DNA from: a virus
Reading direction: 5' to 3' (one strand)
IMG/VR virus record: IMGVR_UViG_3300032240_003347
Coordinates: 1 to 20,987 of that record
Length of the DNA: 20,987 nucleotides
Shown here one piece after another: positions 1 through 7,503 of this stretch. Numbering within the stretch: the first letter of the stretch is position 1; the number at the start of each line of letters is the position of its first letter. The position numbers were made by a program, and so were the translations under genes. The notes under the pieces were generated by a model. It was not told the origin of the DNA, did no database searches, and saw only the letters and a program-made list of their open reading frames with translations.

Positions 1-929
1 GAATAATCAGCATCTGAAAGAGTTGCAACTTTGACCATTGAAGATACAGCTGCTTTCTTGACATTTTCAGATAACTCAGAAGACATTACGTTTCTGATTT
101 CTGCTGTATTATCAGCAACTACATTATTGGATTCACCTAAAATAGCATCAACATATTCTTTTGGGAAGCCTTGTGCAATAGCTTTAGAAGCAAAAGCTTT
201 CTTAGCAGAGTTGTCAAGTTGAGAAACTTTTACAAAACCATCTTCTGATTGTGTTTCAGTGTTCTTAGCAGTCTTAGCAGTCTTGACACTCTTGGAGCTT
301 TCAGCTGCCATTTTAACTAAATTCTCTCTGTAAGCTCTTCTTTGTGCAAGCTTTACAGATCTTTCATTTTCTGCTGCAATTCTTGTTTCAATCTTGCCAG
401 CTAATCTGACTCTTCTTTCATGTCTTGCAGCAAGAATAGCATTAGCTAATTCTTGATCGCCTTCAGCAATAGCAGCTTCAACTGCTTCTGCAGACAATTG
501 TGAAGGATGATTGAAAACTACAGTGTTAGCTTTCTTCATATTCTTGCCATTTTTCCAACCAGCTTCTTGAACATCAACTGGCTTTAAAGGTTCTTCTTCA
601 TGTTTAACTTGGGACTTCTTGTCCTTAGCTTTGTCTTGTTTCTTCTTTACAAATTCACGAAGTTGATCAGGGACATCAGAAAGATCATCAGCATCTTCAT
701 CATCTCTCTTGTTCTTCTTTTTGAACATTTCTTCAACTTCTTCAGGCATGTCTTCAGATTTCTTTTTTGCAAGAACTTCTTTGAACTCAGCTGGAAGTTC
801 TGGTACGTTGACACCATTTTGAACTTCTGCGAGTTTGGTGTTAAAGTTATCCCAGTTAATTGCTTGGTAGACCAAGTCAGAATCAAGAGGTTCCTCTTGA
901 TATCTGTTTGGGAAAATTCTATCAGCCAT
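1..929 (-). CDS. Partial Lys/Glu/Ala-rich probable virion-region protein (C-terminus off left edge)
   Basis: An open frame of 309 codons runs from the ATG at 929 to the window edge without a stop, so the C-terminus is missing. A GAGGAG ribosome-binding site (941-946, complement) lies 11 bases upstream and fixes the start. The product is highly charged: residues about 50-115 are Lys/Glu/Asp-rich and look disordered or coiled, and the middle is Ala/Arg-rich helix. A later segment, AFASKAIAQGFPKEYVDAIL, resembles a segment of the 237-aa protein at 8217-7504 (YKAQGYNKSEVVELL), possibly a small shared UBA/CUE-like helical motif. I recognise no enzyme family. Its place at the downstream end of the terminase gene block suggests a structural, scaffold or prohead-associated role, but that rests on position only. 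Confidence 0.8.
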   Translation of the reverse strand, partial: MADRIFPNRYQEEPLDSDLVYQAINWDNFNTKLAEVQNGVNVPELPAEFKEVLAKKKSEDMPEEVEEMFKKKNKRDDEDADDLSDVPDQLREFVKKKQDKAKDKKSQVKHEEEPLKPVDVQEAGWKNGKNMKKANTVVFNHPSQLSAEAVEAAIAEGDQELANAILAARHERRVRLAGKIETRIAAENERSVKLAQRRAYRENLVKMAAESSKSVKTAKTAKNTETQSEDGFVKVSQLDNSAKKAFASKAIAQGFPKEYVDAILGESNNVVADNTAEIRNVMSSELSENVKKAAVSSMVKVATLSDADY

Positions 930-940
930 AATTATTTTTT

Positions 941-946
941 CTCCTC
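941..946 (-). promoter_or_regulatory. Shine-Dalgarno GAGGAG of the 929 gene
   Basis: The complement reads GAGGAG, 11 bases before the ATG at 929. It is one of the clear ribosome-binding sites in the window and contrasts with the genes that have none. Confidence 0.7.
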
Positions 947-997
947 AAGATTTCAAACAGCACCCTAAATACATAGTCGGGTTTATTAAAACCTTCT

Positions 998-1023
998 AAA
1001 AAAAAGGCTCAATTTCCTTTAAG
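998..1023 (-). terminator. Weak terminator after the DUF192 gene
   Basis: On the minus strand a short stem (AAAGG pairing with CCTTT, 8-base loop) overlaps the TAA stop of the DUF192 gene and runs into eight T residues. The stem is only about 5 bp, so termination would be leaky at best. The next gene starts 90 bases downstream with its own ribosome-binding site. Confidence 0.3.
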
Positions 1024-1333
1024 GTTTTGTTTTGTGATTTTTTTCAACTATAAGTTTATTATTTTTTAGGGTAAGCTTATCCCCAATTTTAATTCCAAGT
1101 TTTTCGAATAATCCTTTATTAGCTTCTACAACAAATTTAACTCTGTTTGAATCTGGGCTAACAAGTTTAGGACTTTGCTTTTCTAAATCTTTGAAATCAA
1201 CAATCTCATTATCTCTATCTAAAAAAGCTAAAGTTAATGAGAAATCTACATTCTTATTCCAAAATGAATGGCAATCTTCTACTGGAAATATAAAATAAGC
1301 CACTTCAAGTTCATCTAAGGGTTTTGCATGCAT
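1019..1333 (-). CDS. DUF192 family protein
   Basis: The 104-aa product from the ATG at 1333 matches the DUF192 family: a FWNKNVDFSLTLAFLD core (family pattern FWMkNt..pLDi.Fl), a spaced VVEANKG segment, and IKIGDKL near the end. DUF192 proteins are small beta-rich domains of poorly known function. The family's N-terminal strand and its conserved R-x-x-GLM motif are also present, but they lie upstream of this ATG in the same frame (LDVRFIAKDDHTRAKGLM, 1384-1331), and that frame is open back to the TGA of the preceding gene at 1405-1403. The ATG-initiated product would therefore lack the first strand. The true start may be a CTG at 1402 or 1384, or the domain may be made by readthrough of the TGA. 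Family assignment is good; the start is unresolved. Confidence 0.75.
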   Translation of the reverse strand: MHAKPLDELEVAYFIFPVEDCHSFWNKNVDFSLTLAFLDRDNEIVDFKDLEKQSPKLVSPDSNRVKFVVEANKGLFEKLGIKIGDKLTLKNNKLIVEKNHKTKP

Positions 1334-1405
1334 TAAGCCTTTTGCCCTTGTATGATCATCTTTTGCTATAAAACGAACATCCAGCTCGTCAGAATTGTTC
1401 AGTCA
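1334..1405 (-). other. In-frame 5' extension of the DUF192 domain directly after a TGA stop
   Basis: The 23 codons between the upstream TGA (1405-1403) and the ATG at 1333 are open, share the frame of both genes, and encode conserved DUF192 residues. There is no ATG, GTG or TTG among them, only CTG at 1402-1400 and 1384-1382 and ATA at 1369-1367. The stop is followed by C (TGA-C). Confidence 0.6.
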
Positions 1406-1894
1406 AGATGCAACACGTCTGAATTTTGTGTTAGAGACCTTTACAGTTCTTGCTTCATTCAAATCAAATTTTTCTTTTGTTCTTGATTTTCTGAATTCAT
1501 TTGTTGTATCTGTGCTAAGATAAAAATCTCTCAAAGCTAATTTTGCTTTATCTGTCAAAGAAACAGATCTGCCATAACCACTAATCAATCCTGCAGTTTT
1601 AAGTGCCAAAAGATCATTGTCTGAGATTTCACCTGGAACTGTACAAACTTTTCCATCTTTGTTATTGACAGCAGCATTCGCAGCAGTAACAACTTCATTG
1701 ATATTTTTATCTATATCTTTAAGCATTGAAATATATCTTTCACTTAATTTTACAGATGCTTCTTTTTTTGGTGCTGCATTCATACCTAAAAGTTGGATTT
1801 GGATGTCTGATAATCCTAAACCTTCCATTGAGGGTGAGTCAAATATCTCAGCATGCAAATCTAATGAATGAACTGGTTTAATTGGAATTGGCAT
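1403..1894 (-). CDS. Hypothetical protein with winged-helix-like C-terminal half
   Basis: This 163-aa protein has a good Shine-Dalgarno (TAGGAG, 6 bases before the ATG) that overlaps the stop of the preceding gene, so the two are probably translationally coupled. Residues about 88-127 (ISDNDLLALKTAGLISGYGR, then SVSLTDKAKLALRDFYL) have the look of a winged-helix hairpin: recognition helix, gly-x-gly wing, then the LTdkgk helix common in small regulators. The N-terminal 60 residues match nothing I know. It ends RRVAS with a TGA that abuts the DUF192 frame. It could be a DNA-binding protein or a virion protein; I cannot tell which. It lies in the virion block downstream of terminase and glf. 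Confidence 0.75.
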   Translation of the reverse strand: MPIPIKPVHSLDLHAEIFDSPSMEGLGLSDIQIQLLGMNAAPKKEASVKLSERYISMLKDIDKNINEVVTAANAAVNNKDGKVCTVPGEISDNDLLALKTAGLISGYGRSVSLTDKAKLALRDFYLSTDTTNEFRKSRTKEKFDLNEARTVKVSNTKFRRVAS

Positions 1895-1903
1895 AATTTT
1901 CTC

Positions 1904-2356
1904 CTATCTCAATGGAATTCTGTTTTTCCATCCATTGCCTTCTTCAACATTCTTTTCGTAAGTTTCTTCCCAAGTAAAGCAATCAACATCTCCAGCCATT
2001 GATGGACTTGAAGCGAGATTACCTGGGTCTATATAAGCAGGACCAGGAACACTATCAGGACCGTTGAGTTTGCCTTCTAAGTTTTCTTCATCTTCACCAA
2101 CACCTAAATCAAAATATTGTGGGACTCTTAAATTGGGTTTTTTAGTACGGTAGTTTTTTTCATTTTCTTCGTACTCATCCGCAATGTCGTCCATTTCAAA
2201 ATATTGAACAGATGGAACTTTGGTGACTGATTGCTCTACGTAATATTGGGATAATTTTACAAAAATATTATCTGACTCTTTGTATTTACCTAATGAATCT
2301 AAAATTTTTGCTTTTTTAATTAGATTGTTGATTTCTGAAGATATTTTTTGTGGCAT
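1904..2356 (-). CDS. Hypothetical acidic protein, 150 aa
   Basis: The ATG at 2356 follows an 87-base gap after glf; only a weak GGA lies about 10 bases upstream. Residues 1-42 form an amphipathic helical pair resembling a single TPR-type hairpin (NNLIKKAKILDSLGKYKESD). The rest is acidic, Pro/Asn-rich and probably disordered. It ends with TAG inside the ribosome-binding region of the next gene. I recognise no family. Position suggests a virion-associated or assembly protein. Confidence 0.75.
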   Translation of the reverse strand: MPQKISSEINNLIKKAKILDSLGKYKESDNIFVKLSQYYVEQSVTKVPSVQYFEMDDIADEYEENEKNYRTKKPNLRVPQYFDLGVGEDEENLEGKLNGPDSVPGPAYIDPGNLASSPSMAGDVDCFTWEETYEKNVEEGNGWKNRIPLR

Positions 2357-2443
2357 TATGTTGTTCCATTAAAATATTTGTCTTCTTTTTATTTTTAGGT
2401 TCATTGAAGAGACAGACATAATATGTTTTTTGAATTAGCTTTC
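2357..2443 (-). other. Intergenic gap downstream of glf
   Basis: These 87 AT-rich bases separate glf from the 150-aa gene. I see no convincing hairpin and no -35/-10 pair. A TATTAT-like element lies about 70 bases before the next ATG but has no matching -35 box. Confidence 0.4.
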
Positions 2444-3565
2444 TTATTTTCCTGCAAATTCTTTCTTTACTGTGGCTAATGCGTTACCTATTGTCATGTC
2501 CATATCGTAGTATCTGTAATTACCTAATCTTCCACCAACAATAATATTAGAATGATTTGTTTCTAAATATTCTTTATACTTATTGTAAGTTTCATTATTT
2601 TCAGGCGTGTTTACAGGATAATACGGAATATGCTCTGGGTTATTTTTGTCATAGTTTTTTGAATATTCATAAGTTACATAATCATTGGGTGATTTAGAAT
2701 TTACAAAATGTTTATGTTGAGTAATCCTTGTCCATTTGGTATCGGGATCGGGATAATTAACTATAGAACAGCCTTGAAAATCAGAATTGGGTATTTTGTA
2801 ATTATGAAATTCTAATGTTCGGTATTCTAAATCTCCAAACATATAATCAAAATACTGTTGAATTTGGCCAGAAAAAACTACTTTATTAGCTTTAGAATCC
2901 CAATATGTTCTGTCAGCAAAATAATCAATATTGGTTATGATTTCAATTCCATCTAAGAGTTTGTAAAAAATAGGAGTGTAGCCATTTACTGGAATACCCT
3001 CATAAATATCATGATCGTGAAACCATCTATCGTTAAAGTTATATCTTATTGGTAATCTCTTTATGATAGAAGCTGGTAGATTTTTAGGCTCTGTCCCCCA
3101 TTGTTTCTTTGTGTATCCATGAATAAAATACTCATACAAAGTGGGTCCAACCATACTTAAAATGTGTTCTTCTAAGTTTTTCGGATTTTCGCAAGGGATG
3201 ATTTCAGATTCTATTTTCTTTTTAGCATCTTCTGGAGTTATAATCTCAGGCCATACTTGATGTAAAGTCATGAGATTAATTGGCATTGAATAAAACTTGC
3301 CTTTGTAATTTGACTTTAATCTGTGAGAATAATTATTGAATTCTGTAAACTGGTTTATATAATCCCAGATATATTTTTGAGAAGTATGAAAAATATGAGG
3401 ACCATAAGTATGAATATGATAATCTTCATAATCTTCTGTGTAGCAATTTCCACCAATATGGTTTCTTTTCTCTATAACTAATACTTTTTTGCCTAATTTG
3501 TGAGCTTCATGTGCAAAAATAGATCCAAATAATCCAGCTCCTATTATTAGATAATCATATTTCAT
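2444..3565 (-). CDS. glf: UDP-galactopyranose mutase
   Basis: Flavoenzyme that interconverts UDP-galactopyranose and UDP-galactofuranose, the donor for galactofuranose (Galf) transfer. The 373-aa length is normal for bacterial Glf. Visible features are the N-terminal FAD dinucleotide motif GAGLFG (residues 9-14), the IEKRNHIGGNCYT FAD-contact segment (31-43), GPHIFHT (55-61), and the hallmark HGYTKKQWGTEP (149-160) followed by the LPIRYNFNDRWF substrate-site segment (171-182). All look intact, so it is probably active. It is placed within the virion block, 16 bases after the 342-aa gene. No clear ribosome-binding site is seen; a TAAAAT hexamer lies 6 bases before the ATG. The context suggests a sugar decoration of the virion or host surface, but no galactofuranosyltransferase is adjacent; glycosyltransferase-like genes lie about 14 kb away at 17199-18855. 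Confidence 0.93.
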   Translation of the reverse strand: MKYDYLIIGAGLFGSIFAHEAHKLGKKVLVIEKRNHIGGNCYTEDYEDYHIHTYGPHIFHTSQKYIWDYINQFTEFNNYSHRLKSNYKGKFYSMPINLMTLHQVWPEIITPEDAKKKIESEIIPCENPKNLEEHILSMVGPTLYEYFIHGYTKKQWGTEPKNLPASIIKRLPIRYNFNDRWFHDHDIYEGIPVNGYTPIFYKLLDGIEIITNIDYFADRTYWDSKANKVVFSGQIQQYFDYMFGDLEYRTLEFHNYKIPNSDFQGCSIVNYPDPDTKWTRITQHKHFVNSKSPNDYVTYEYSKNYDKNNPEHIPYYPVNTPENNETYNKYKEYLETNHSNIIVGGRLGNYRYYDMDMTIGNALATVKKEFAGK

Positions 3566-3581
3566 ATGATTATTTTACAAA

Positions 3582-4610
3582 TTATCCAAATGATGCTGGA
3601 GTATGTGATCCAAACCAAGGAGAGCCTTTATAAACATCTTCAACACCCATATCTTCTTGGCCATATTCTTCTTTATCTGATGACATATTATTTCTATCAA
3701 ATTGATTGTCAGGCATTTTTCTATTATGTAAATTATCTTCCAATGTTTGATTTACATTTATTTTATTATTATTAAGATCAGCTGGCTCATTGGCTATTTC
3801 ATCTCTTGGATGAATATTTGGCTCATAATCTGGATTTGTTTCATCTGTTACAAGATCTCCGACTTCCATAGCACCATTTGATTCTGGTGTGTATTCATGT
3901 AACATATCTTCGAAATATTGACCCAATTCATCACCATTAGTAAGTACTGGTGTTCTTCCAATAGGAGGATCAGTGTATCTTTTTTTATCAAAAATGTTTC
4001 TTTGCTCTACATCTTCGTCATTTTCTTGAGTTAGTTTGTCTCTCATAACGATGGTAGCAATACGATTCATTTGAGTGTCGGATAATACTGGATGAGCTCT
4101 TTCTGGCTTTATTTGATCAGGAGTTTTATCCTCATACTTAAATTCTCTTTTTTTAGAATCATCAAAATGCCTTCTTTGATGTAATCTTTGCTCCATTGTT
4201 TCTAAATCTTGAGGGGTAAGTTGAAAATGCTCTTTGATATATTGCACAGAGTTTTTTTCTAAACTGTCTGCATGTTCTTCTAAAGATTTCTTATAAGCAT
4301 GAAGTTCAGCTCTAAATTTTTCCTTAAGCCTTTCCATTGGATCAAGGACATATACTTTGTTTTCTTCGTAATATTTATGCTGTGGGGTTAATCTGGATTC
4401 AAAATTTCTATCAGACAAATCCATCTCATCATGGGTCTTAGAAAGCATTTTTTCAAGAGTTTTGTTTTCATCCCAGTCAGAGTTAACTTCATAACCTCCT
4501 GGGTTTTTTCCACCTGAACCAATTGGGCTTTTTCCAGGTGAGAAAGGTGAACCATTTCCACCACCACCTACGCCACCAAATTGAGCTGTTCTAATATTCT
4601 TTGAAGACAT
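3582..4610 (-). CDS. Gly-rich, largely disordered virion-block protein, 342 aa
   Basis: The ATG at 4610 lies 23 bases after the terminase stop. The N-terminus (residues 10-45) is Gly/Ser/Pro-rich and low in complexity. The middle (about 85-170) is strongly charged helix, possibly coiled coil (ERLKEKFRAELHAYKKSLEE). The C-terminal third is rich in Asp, Glu and Asn, ending SPWFGSHTPASFG. There is no membrane segment and no known motif. Its position directly after the large terminase is where many phages place the portal, but length and composition do not fit a portal. An assembly, scaffold or adaptor role is possible, and I do not assign one. A perfect TATAAT sits 8 bases before the ATG and no Shine-Dalgarno is present. 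Confidence 0.78.
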   Translation of the reverse strand: MSSKNIRTAQFGGVGGGGNGSPFSPGKSPIGSGGKNPGGYEVNSDWDENKTLEKMLSKTHDEMDLSDRNFESRLTPQHKYYEENKVYVLDPMERLKEKFRAELHAYKKSLEEHADSLEKNSVQYIKEHFQLTPQDLETMEQRLHQRRHFDDSKKREFKYEDKTPDQIKPERAHPVLSDTQMNRIATIVMRDKLTQENDEDVEQRNIFDKKRYTDPPIGRTPVLTNGDELGQYFEDMLHEYTPESNGAMEVGDLVTDETNPDYEPNIHPRDEIANEPADLNNNKINVNQTLEDNLHNRKMPDNQFDRNNMSSDKEEYGQEDMGVEDVYKGSPWFGSHTPASFG

Positions 4611-4618
4611 ATTTGTAT

Positions 4619-4624
4619 ATTATA
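4619..4624 (-). promoter_or_regulatory. TATAAT hexamer 8 bases before the ATG at 4610
   Basis: The complement reads TATAAT and no Shine-Dalgarno intervenes. If it is a -10 element, transcription would start within 1-2 bases of the ATG. No good -35 is visible 16-18 bases upstream. Confidence 0.35.
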
Positions 4625-4633
4625 AATCAATAT

Positions 4634-6751
4634 CTATCTATACCTGCCACCCAAACTAACCATTCTGTTTCTTGGAGATCTTGTGATAATTTTATTAGTG
4701 AGAGCTTCATAACTTACAGCAGCTACTGCATCACAAATATCATCTTTATATCCAGATAAGGCCTCAATATAATATCTTTTGCCTTTCCATTTCTTTTGTA
4801 AGAAAAGAAACTGAATTTTAGCTTCTTCAATTTCATTTAGATTATGCTTGTTATTTTGTGCATCTATATAAGCACCACTTGAAAGATCATAAATATCAAT
4901 ACGATCTTCTCTTATAAGTTGAGTAAGTTCAGTGTAAATCTTTTCTTTATATTCTTTATTGAACTGCCTTTCAATAATTGGCACTCCTCTACTTTGAAGA
5001 GTGATTACTGAAGATTGAGAATTCCATTGATCAATACTTACTTGCTTGAATCTAAATCTTCTGTGTAAATCAATCACATAGTTTTCAACTTCTCTTTCGG
5101 ATATTGGTTGATTTTTTGTCTGAGGATTCCAAAAATGAATATGATCTACTACAACTCTTTTTAAAGGTTTGAAATCTGGTCCTATAGTTCCATATATTTC
5201 TTCTGTATGAGCTATAGCCAGAGCATAATAATCTGAAGTTCTTGCTGGATCTAAATGACAATAGTAATCTATTTGAGGTTGTGGAAATTCTAATCTTGGA
5301 GTCATTCTCATAGAAGAAAACATTCTTTTTATTGAATCTTGATCAAACATCGGATCTGATGAAGCTGCTCCAAATTCAGCCCCATACTGCATTGTAAATT
5401 CAACTGGATTTTTCTTTTTTTGATCATCTAACCAAGCTTTATCAATATTTGGATTTGTTAACCAAGTTGGAAGTCTCATAACAAGTGTTGCTGGGTCTTC
5501 TAATCTGTTTTCATGTAAATCATAAAGTAATCCAATTGGTCCTTTAGGGTTGGAAAGCATCATCATTTTTCCATCTTTACCAAATGTAGCGAGAGATGGT
5601 TTTAGGTCATCATAAAGAGCATAGTCAACTCCAGAATCAGGATTGTCTCCTGCCATAGCTGCAACTTCGTCCATAATAATACACCAACAAGTAAGACCAA
5701 CAAGACCTGATGCATTACTTGAACCACACCTTAAAACTAAAGAACCTGCAAATGGATTTAAGTTTCTTGATGCTCTTCTTTCATTTTCTTTGACATCATT
5801 TTCAGTGTAGAATCTCATTTCAAGTTCTGTGTCTTTTCCAATATATGGTTGGAAAAATGGAGATGCTAATACTGTTTGTTTAATTTTAGAAAAGATAGCT
5901 TTCTTGGCTTGTTCTTCATTACGAGCCACATTAAGTAAAACTATTTCATCAAATTCCATCAAACCATATCTTGATTGTGGATGACCCATAGAAATTAGTC
6001 TGTAAAGCTCATATAATGCCATTGCAGACACTAAGAATGATTTTCCTGAACGTCTGCCAAGTACTAATACTAACTCTTGAAATTTGTATCTTTTTGAGCT
6101 TTTTTCATTTACTTGCACTCTAAGCTTTGGATCAAATTCATCAGAATATAAAAGATCATTTTCAGTTTCAAAATTATCAAGGATTGCTCTTTGAGATAAT
6201 TCTTCTACTTGTCTTTCAGCATCAGGGTTTGTAGCTTCTTCTTTAGCTGCTTCGTATCTTTCGTTTCTTATTTCGTCACTTAAACGATTACAAGTTAAGC
6301 ATGGTGAATTAACTACTGAAAATATTGTTTTAATTTGTTTTTGATTTTTTCTTGATTTGTAAAAAAGTTCTTCATTGTCCTTAATGTAATTCCAAACACA
6401 TCCATCGCATCCAGTTTCTTGTTTTACATCATTAATAACAAGATTAGTGTTACCTTCTTGACCCATATAAAAACACTTAAGAATTAATTTTTGCCAGGGA
6501 TAAGGTTTAAGATTACAAAAATATGGGTGCTCTATAAAAGTTATAATATCTACAATTTTATCAGGATTAAATCTTGACTTTTCAGGTGTAGGAGGCGGAA
6601 TTACTTCTGCTCTTGTAGCAGGAACAATATCATCAGAAAACTCTCCAGCATATTCTGATTCTTTGAAAAATTTTTCAACTTCAGATGCTTGTTGAAGTAA
6701 TTGTGATTTTACATCATTCTGTTGAGTTTTTTGAATATTAGGTTTTCTCAT
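4634..6751 (-). CDS. terL: Terminase large subunit (packaging ATPase/nuclease)
   Basis: DNA-packaging motor ATPase that also cuts the concatemer. The 705-aa protein shows a Q-motif-like region KPYPWQKLILKCF (82-94), Walker A GRRSGKS (232-238), Walker B IIMDEVAAM (358-366), a LSNPKGP coupling segment (399-405), and the RNase H-like nuclease domain with acidic residues at HLDPART (D501), SIDQWNS (D574) and KDDICDA (D670, D671, D674). All key residues are present. An unusual insertion between the Q motif and Walker A carries two CxxC pairs (C115/C118 and C151/C154), possibly a zinc ribbon. The start overlaps the stop of the upstream gene (TAATG), and an AAGAAG Shine-Dalgarno lies inside that gene, so translation is coupled to it. 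Confidence 0.95.
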   Translation of the reverse strand: MRKPNIQKTQQNDVKSQLLQQASEVEKFFKESEYAGEFSDDIVPATRAEVIPPPTPEKSRFNPDKIVDIITFIEHPYFCNLKPYPWQKLILKCFYMGQEGNTNLVINDVKQETGCDGCVWNYIKDNEELFYKSRKNQKQIKTIFSVVNSPCLTCNRLSDEIRNERYEAAKEEATNPDAERQVEELSQRAILDNFETENDLLYSDEFDPKLRVQVNEKSSKRYKFQELVLVLGRRSGKSFLVSAMALYELYRLISMGHPQSRYGLMEFDEIVLLNVARNEEQAKKAIFSKIKQTVLASPFFQPYIGKDTELEMRFYTENDVKENERRASRNLNPFAGSLVLRCGSSNASGLVGLTCWCIIMDEVAAMAGDNPDSGVDYALYDDLKPSLATFGKDGKMMMLSNPKGPIGLLYDLHENRLEDPATLVMRLPTWLTNPNIDKAWLDDQKKKNPVEFTMQYGAEFGAASSDPMFDQDSIKRMFSSMRMTPRLEFPQPQIDYYCHLDPARTSDYYALAIAHTEEIYGTIGPDFKPLKRVVVDHIHFWNPQTKNQPISEREVENYVIDLHRRFRFKQVSIDQWNSQSSVITLQSRGVPIIERQFNKEYKEKIYTELTQLIREDRIDIYDLSSGAYIDAQNNKHNLNEIEEAKIQFLFLQKKWKGKRYYIEALSGYKDDICDAVAAVSYEALTNKIITRSPRNRMVSLGGRYR

Positions 6752-7437
6752 TAATTATCTTCTTGTATCTTCTGTCTTAAATATTGCATTTCATCACGAA
6801 TAGTCTTTTTATCTGTTTCGCTTTCCATTTTTTCATGCAATTTAACAAGTATTTCAAAAATATTAATTGCAATCACACCTTGATTGTCCCTTTGTTCTTT
6901 AAGATATAAAATTTTGCTAATAAGTTTTTCAACCATTGCAGCTCTTTTTAATTTCAAGTCGTTATTTTTAGAACAATCCATACCTCTCACATCATCAAGT
7001 TCAACTAATAGAGCAGTGAGGGCTAATTGATGTTCTCTAAAAATCCAAGGTGCAATCAGTTCTTCTCTTTGCTCATAATTTTTCAAACCAGATGTTGAGA
7101 TTTTCTTAAAATCACAATGCTGTTCCATGTGAGTATTAATCTGCATCCAGTTGAGCTTTGCATCATAATAATGAGCAAAAAATAGAATAACAGATTGAGG
7201 TTTCTTACCACTCTCAAGAAATACATGCTCTGCTAAATCTCTAAAGGGAGAAGAACATATGGAACATCTTGGCTCTAAAAATTGAGGATATGATATGTCA
7301 TTCATATTATCAGGAGGCAAAGGATATAAAGGTTTATCTGTTTCCTTGAGCTCTCTGAAAAGTTTTGATGGGGCTGTTGTTACTTTATCATTAACAGGAA
7401 CAATAGCATCTACGATTTCTTCTTTTGGATCTGACAT
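6751..7437 (-). CDS. Zn/HTH protein, candidate small terminase subunit
   Basis: This 228-aa protein starts at the ATG at 7437. A longer TTG start at 7464 would lie inside the terminator stem and is unlikely. Residues 58-108 match the pattern of small phage DNA-binding domains: C58-x2-C61, then 'SPFRDLAE', a helix-turn-helix-like stretch, and closing ligands H103, H107, C108 (family-like pattern CxxC-hP-R..ie...l.G.s...i......s...l..H...H). The C-terminal half is helical with a charged coiled tail. It overlaps terL by one base (TAATG). Small terminase subunits usually precede terL and bind DNA, so TerS is the best guess, made from position and fold pattern rather than sequence identity. No Shine-Dalgarno is present; TATAAA lies 7 bases before the ATG. 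Confidence 0.8.
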   Translation of the reverse strand: MSDPKEEIVDAIVPVNDKVTTAPSKLFRELKETDKPLYPLPPDNMNDISYPQFLEPRCSICSSPFRDLAEHVFLESGKKPQSVILFFAHYYDAKLNWMQINTHMEQHCDFKKISTSGLKNYEQREELIAPWIFREHQLALTALLVELDDVRGMDCSKNNDLKLKRAAMVEKLISKILYLKEQRDNQGVIAINIFEILVKLHEKMESETDKKTIRDEMQYLRQKIQEDN

Positions 7438-7444
7438 AATAAAA

Positions 7445-7450
7445 TTTATA
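7445..7450 (-). promoter_or_regulatory. TATAAA hexamer 7 bases before the ATG at 7437
   Basis: The complement reads TATAAA immediately after the terminator's T-rich tail and 7 bases before the start codon, with no Shine-Dalgarno. It is a candidate -10 for restarting transcription after the terminator and would give a leaderless mRNA. Confidence 0.35.
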
Positions 7451-7457
7451 CAAAAGC

Positions 7458-7486
7458 AAAACAAGCCGCATATAGCGGCTTGTTTT
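7458..7486 (-). terminator. Strong hairpin terminator
   Basis: A perfect 12-bp stem (7458-7469 with 7475-7486; core CAAGCCGC/GCGGCTTG) has a 5-base loop and is followed on the minus strand by a T-rich tail (TTTTGCTTTTG). It lies between the 237-aa gene (ends 7504) and the candidate small terminase gene, so it should separate or attenuate the two. Confidence 0.85.
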
Positions 7487-7503
7487 GTGCGAGTTTTATG
7501 TGA

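Noticed and set aside
600-968. Plus-strand Phe/Leu-rich 122-codon frame resembling a membrane protein
   Set aside because: It is the complement of a Lys/Glu-rich coding region on the minus strand, which gives Phe/Leu-rich shadows; the minus frame is longer and has a ribosome-binding site.
1403-1405. Genome-wide TGA recoding as the reason for the DUF192 fusion
   Set aside because: purA, the 106-aa gene, the HAD gene and both glycosyltransferase-like genes all end at TGA in sensible places, so TGA is a normal stop here. Only local readthrough remains possible.
7438-7464. Longer start (TTG at 7464) for the candidate small terminase
   Set aside because: It would begin inside the terminator stem and add nine hydrophobic residues with no ribosome-binding site; the ATG at 7437 is better.
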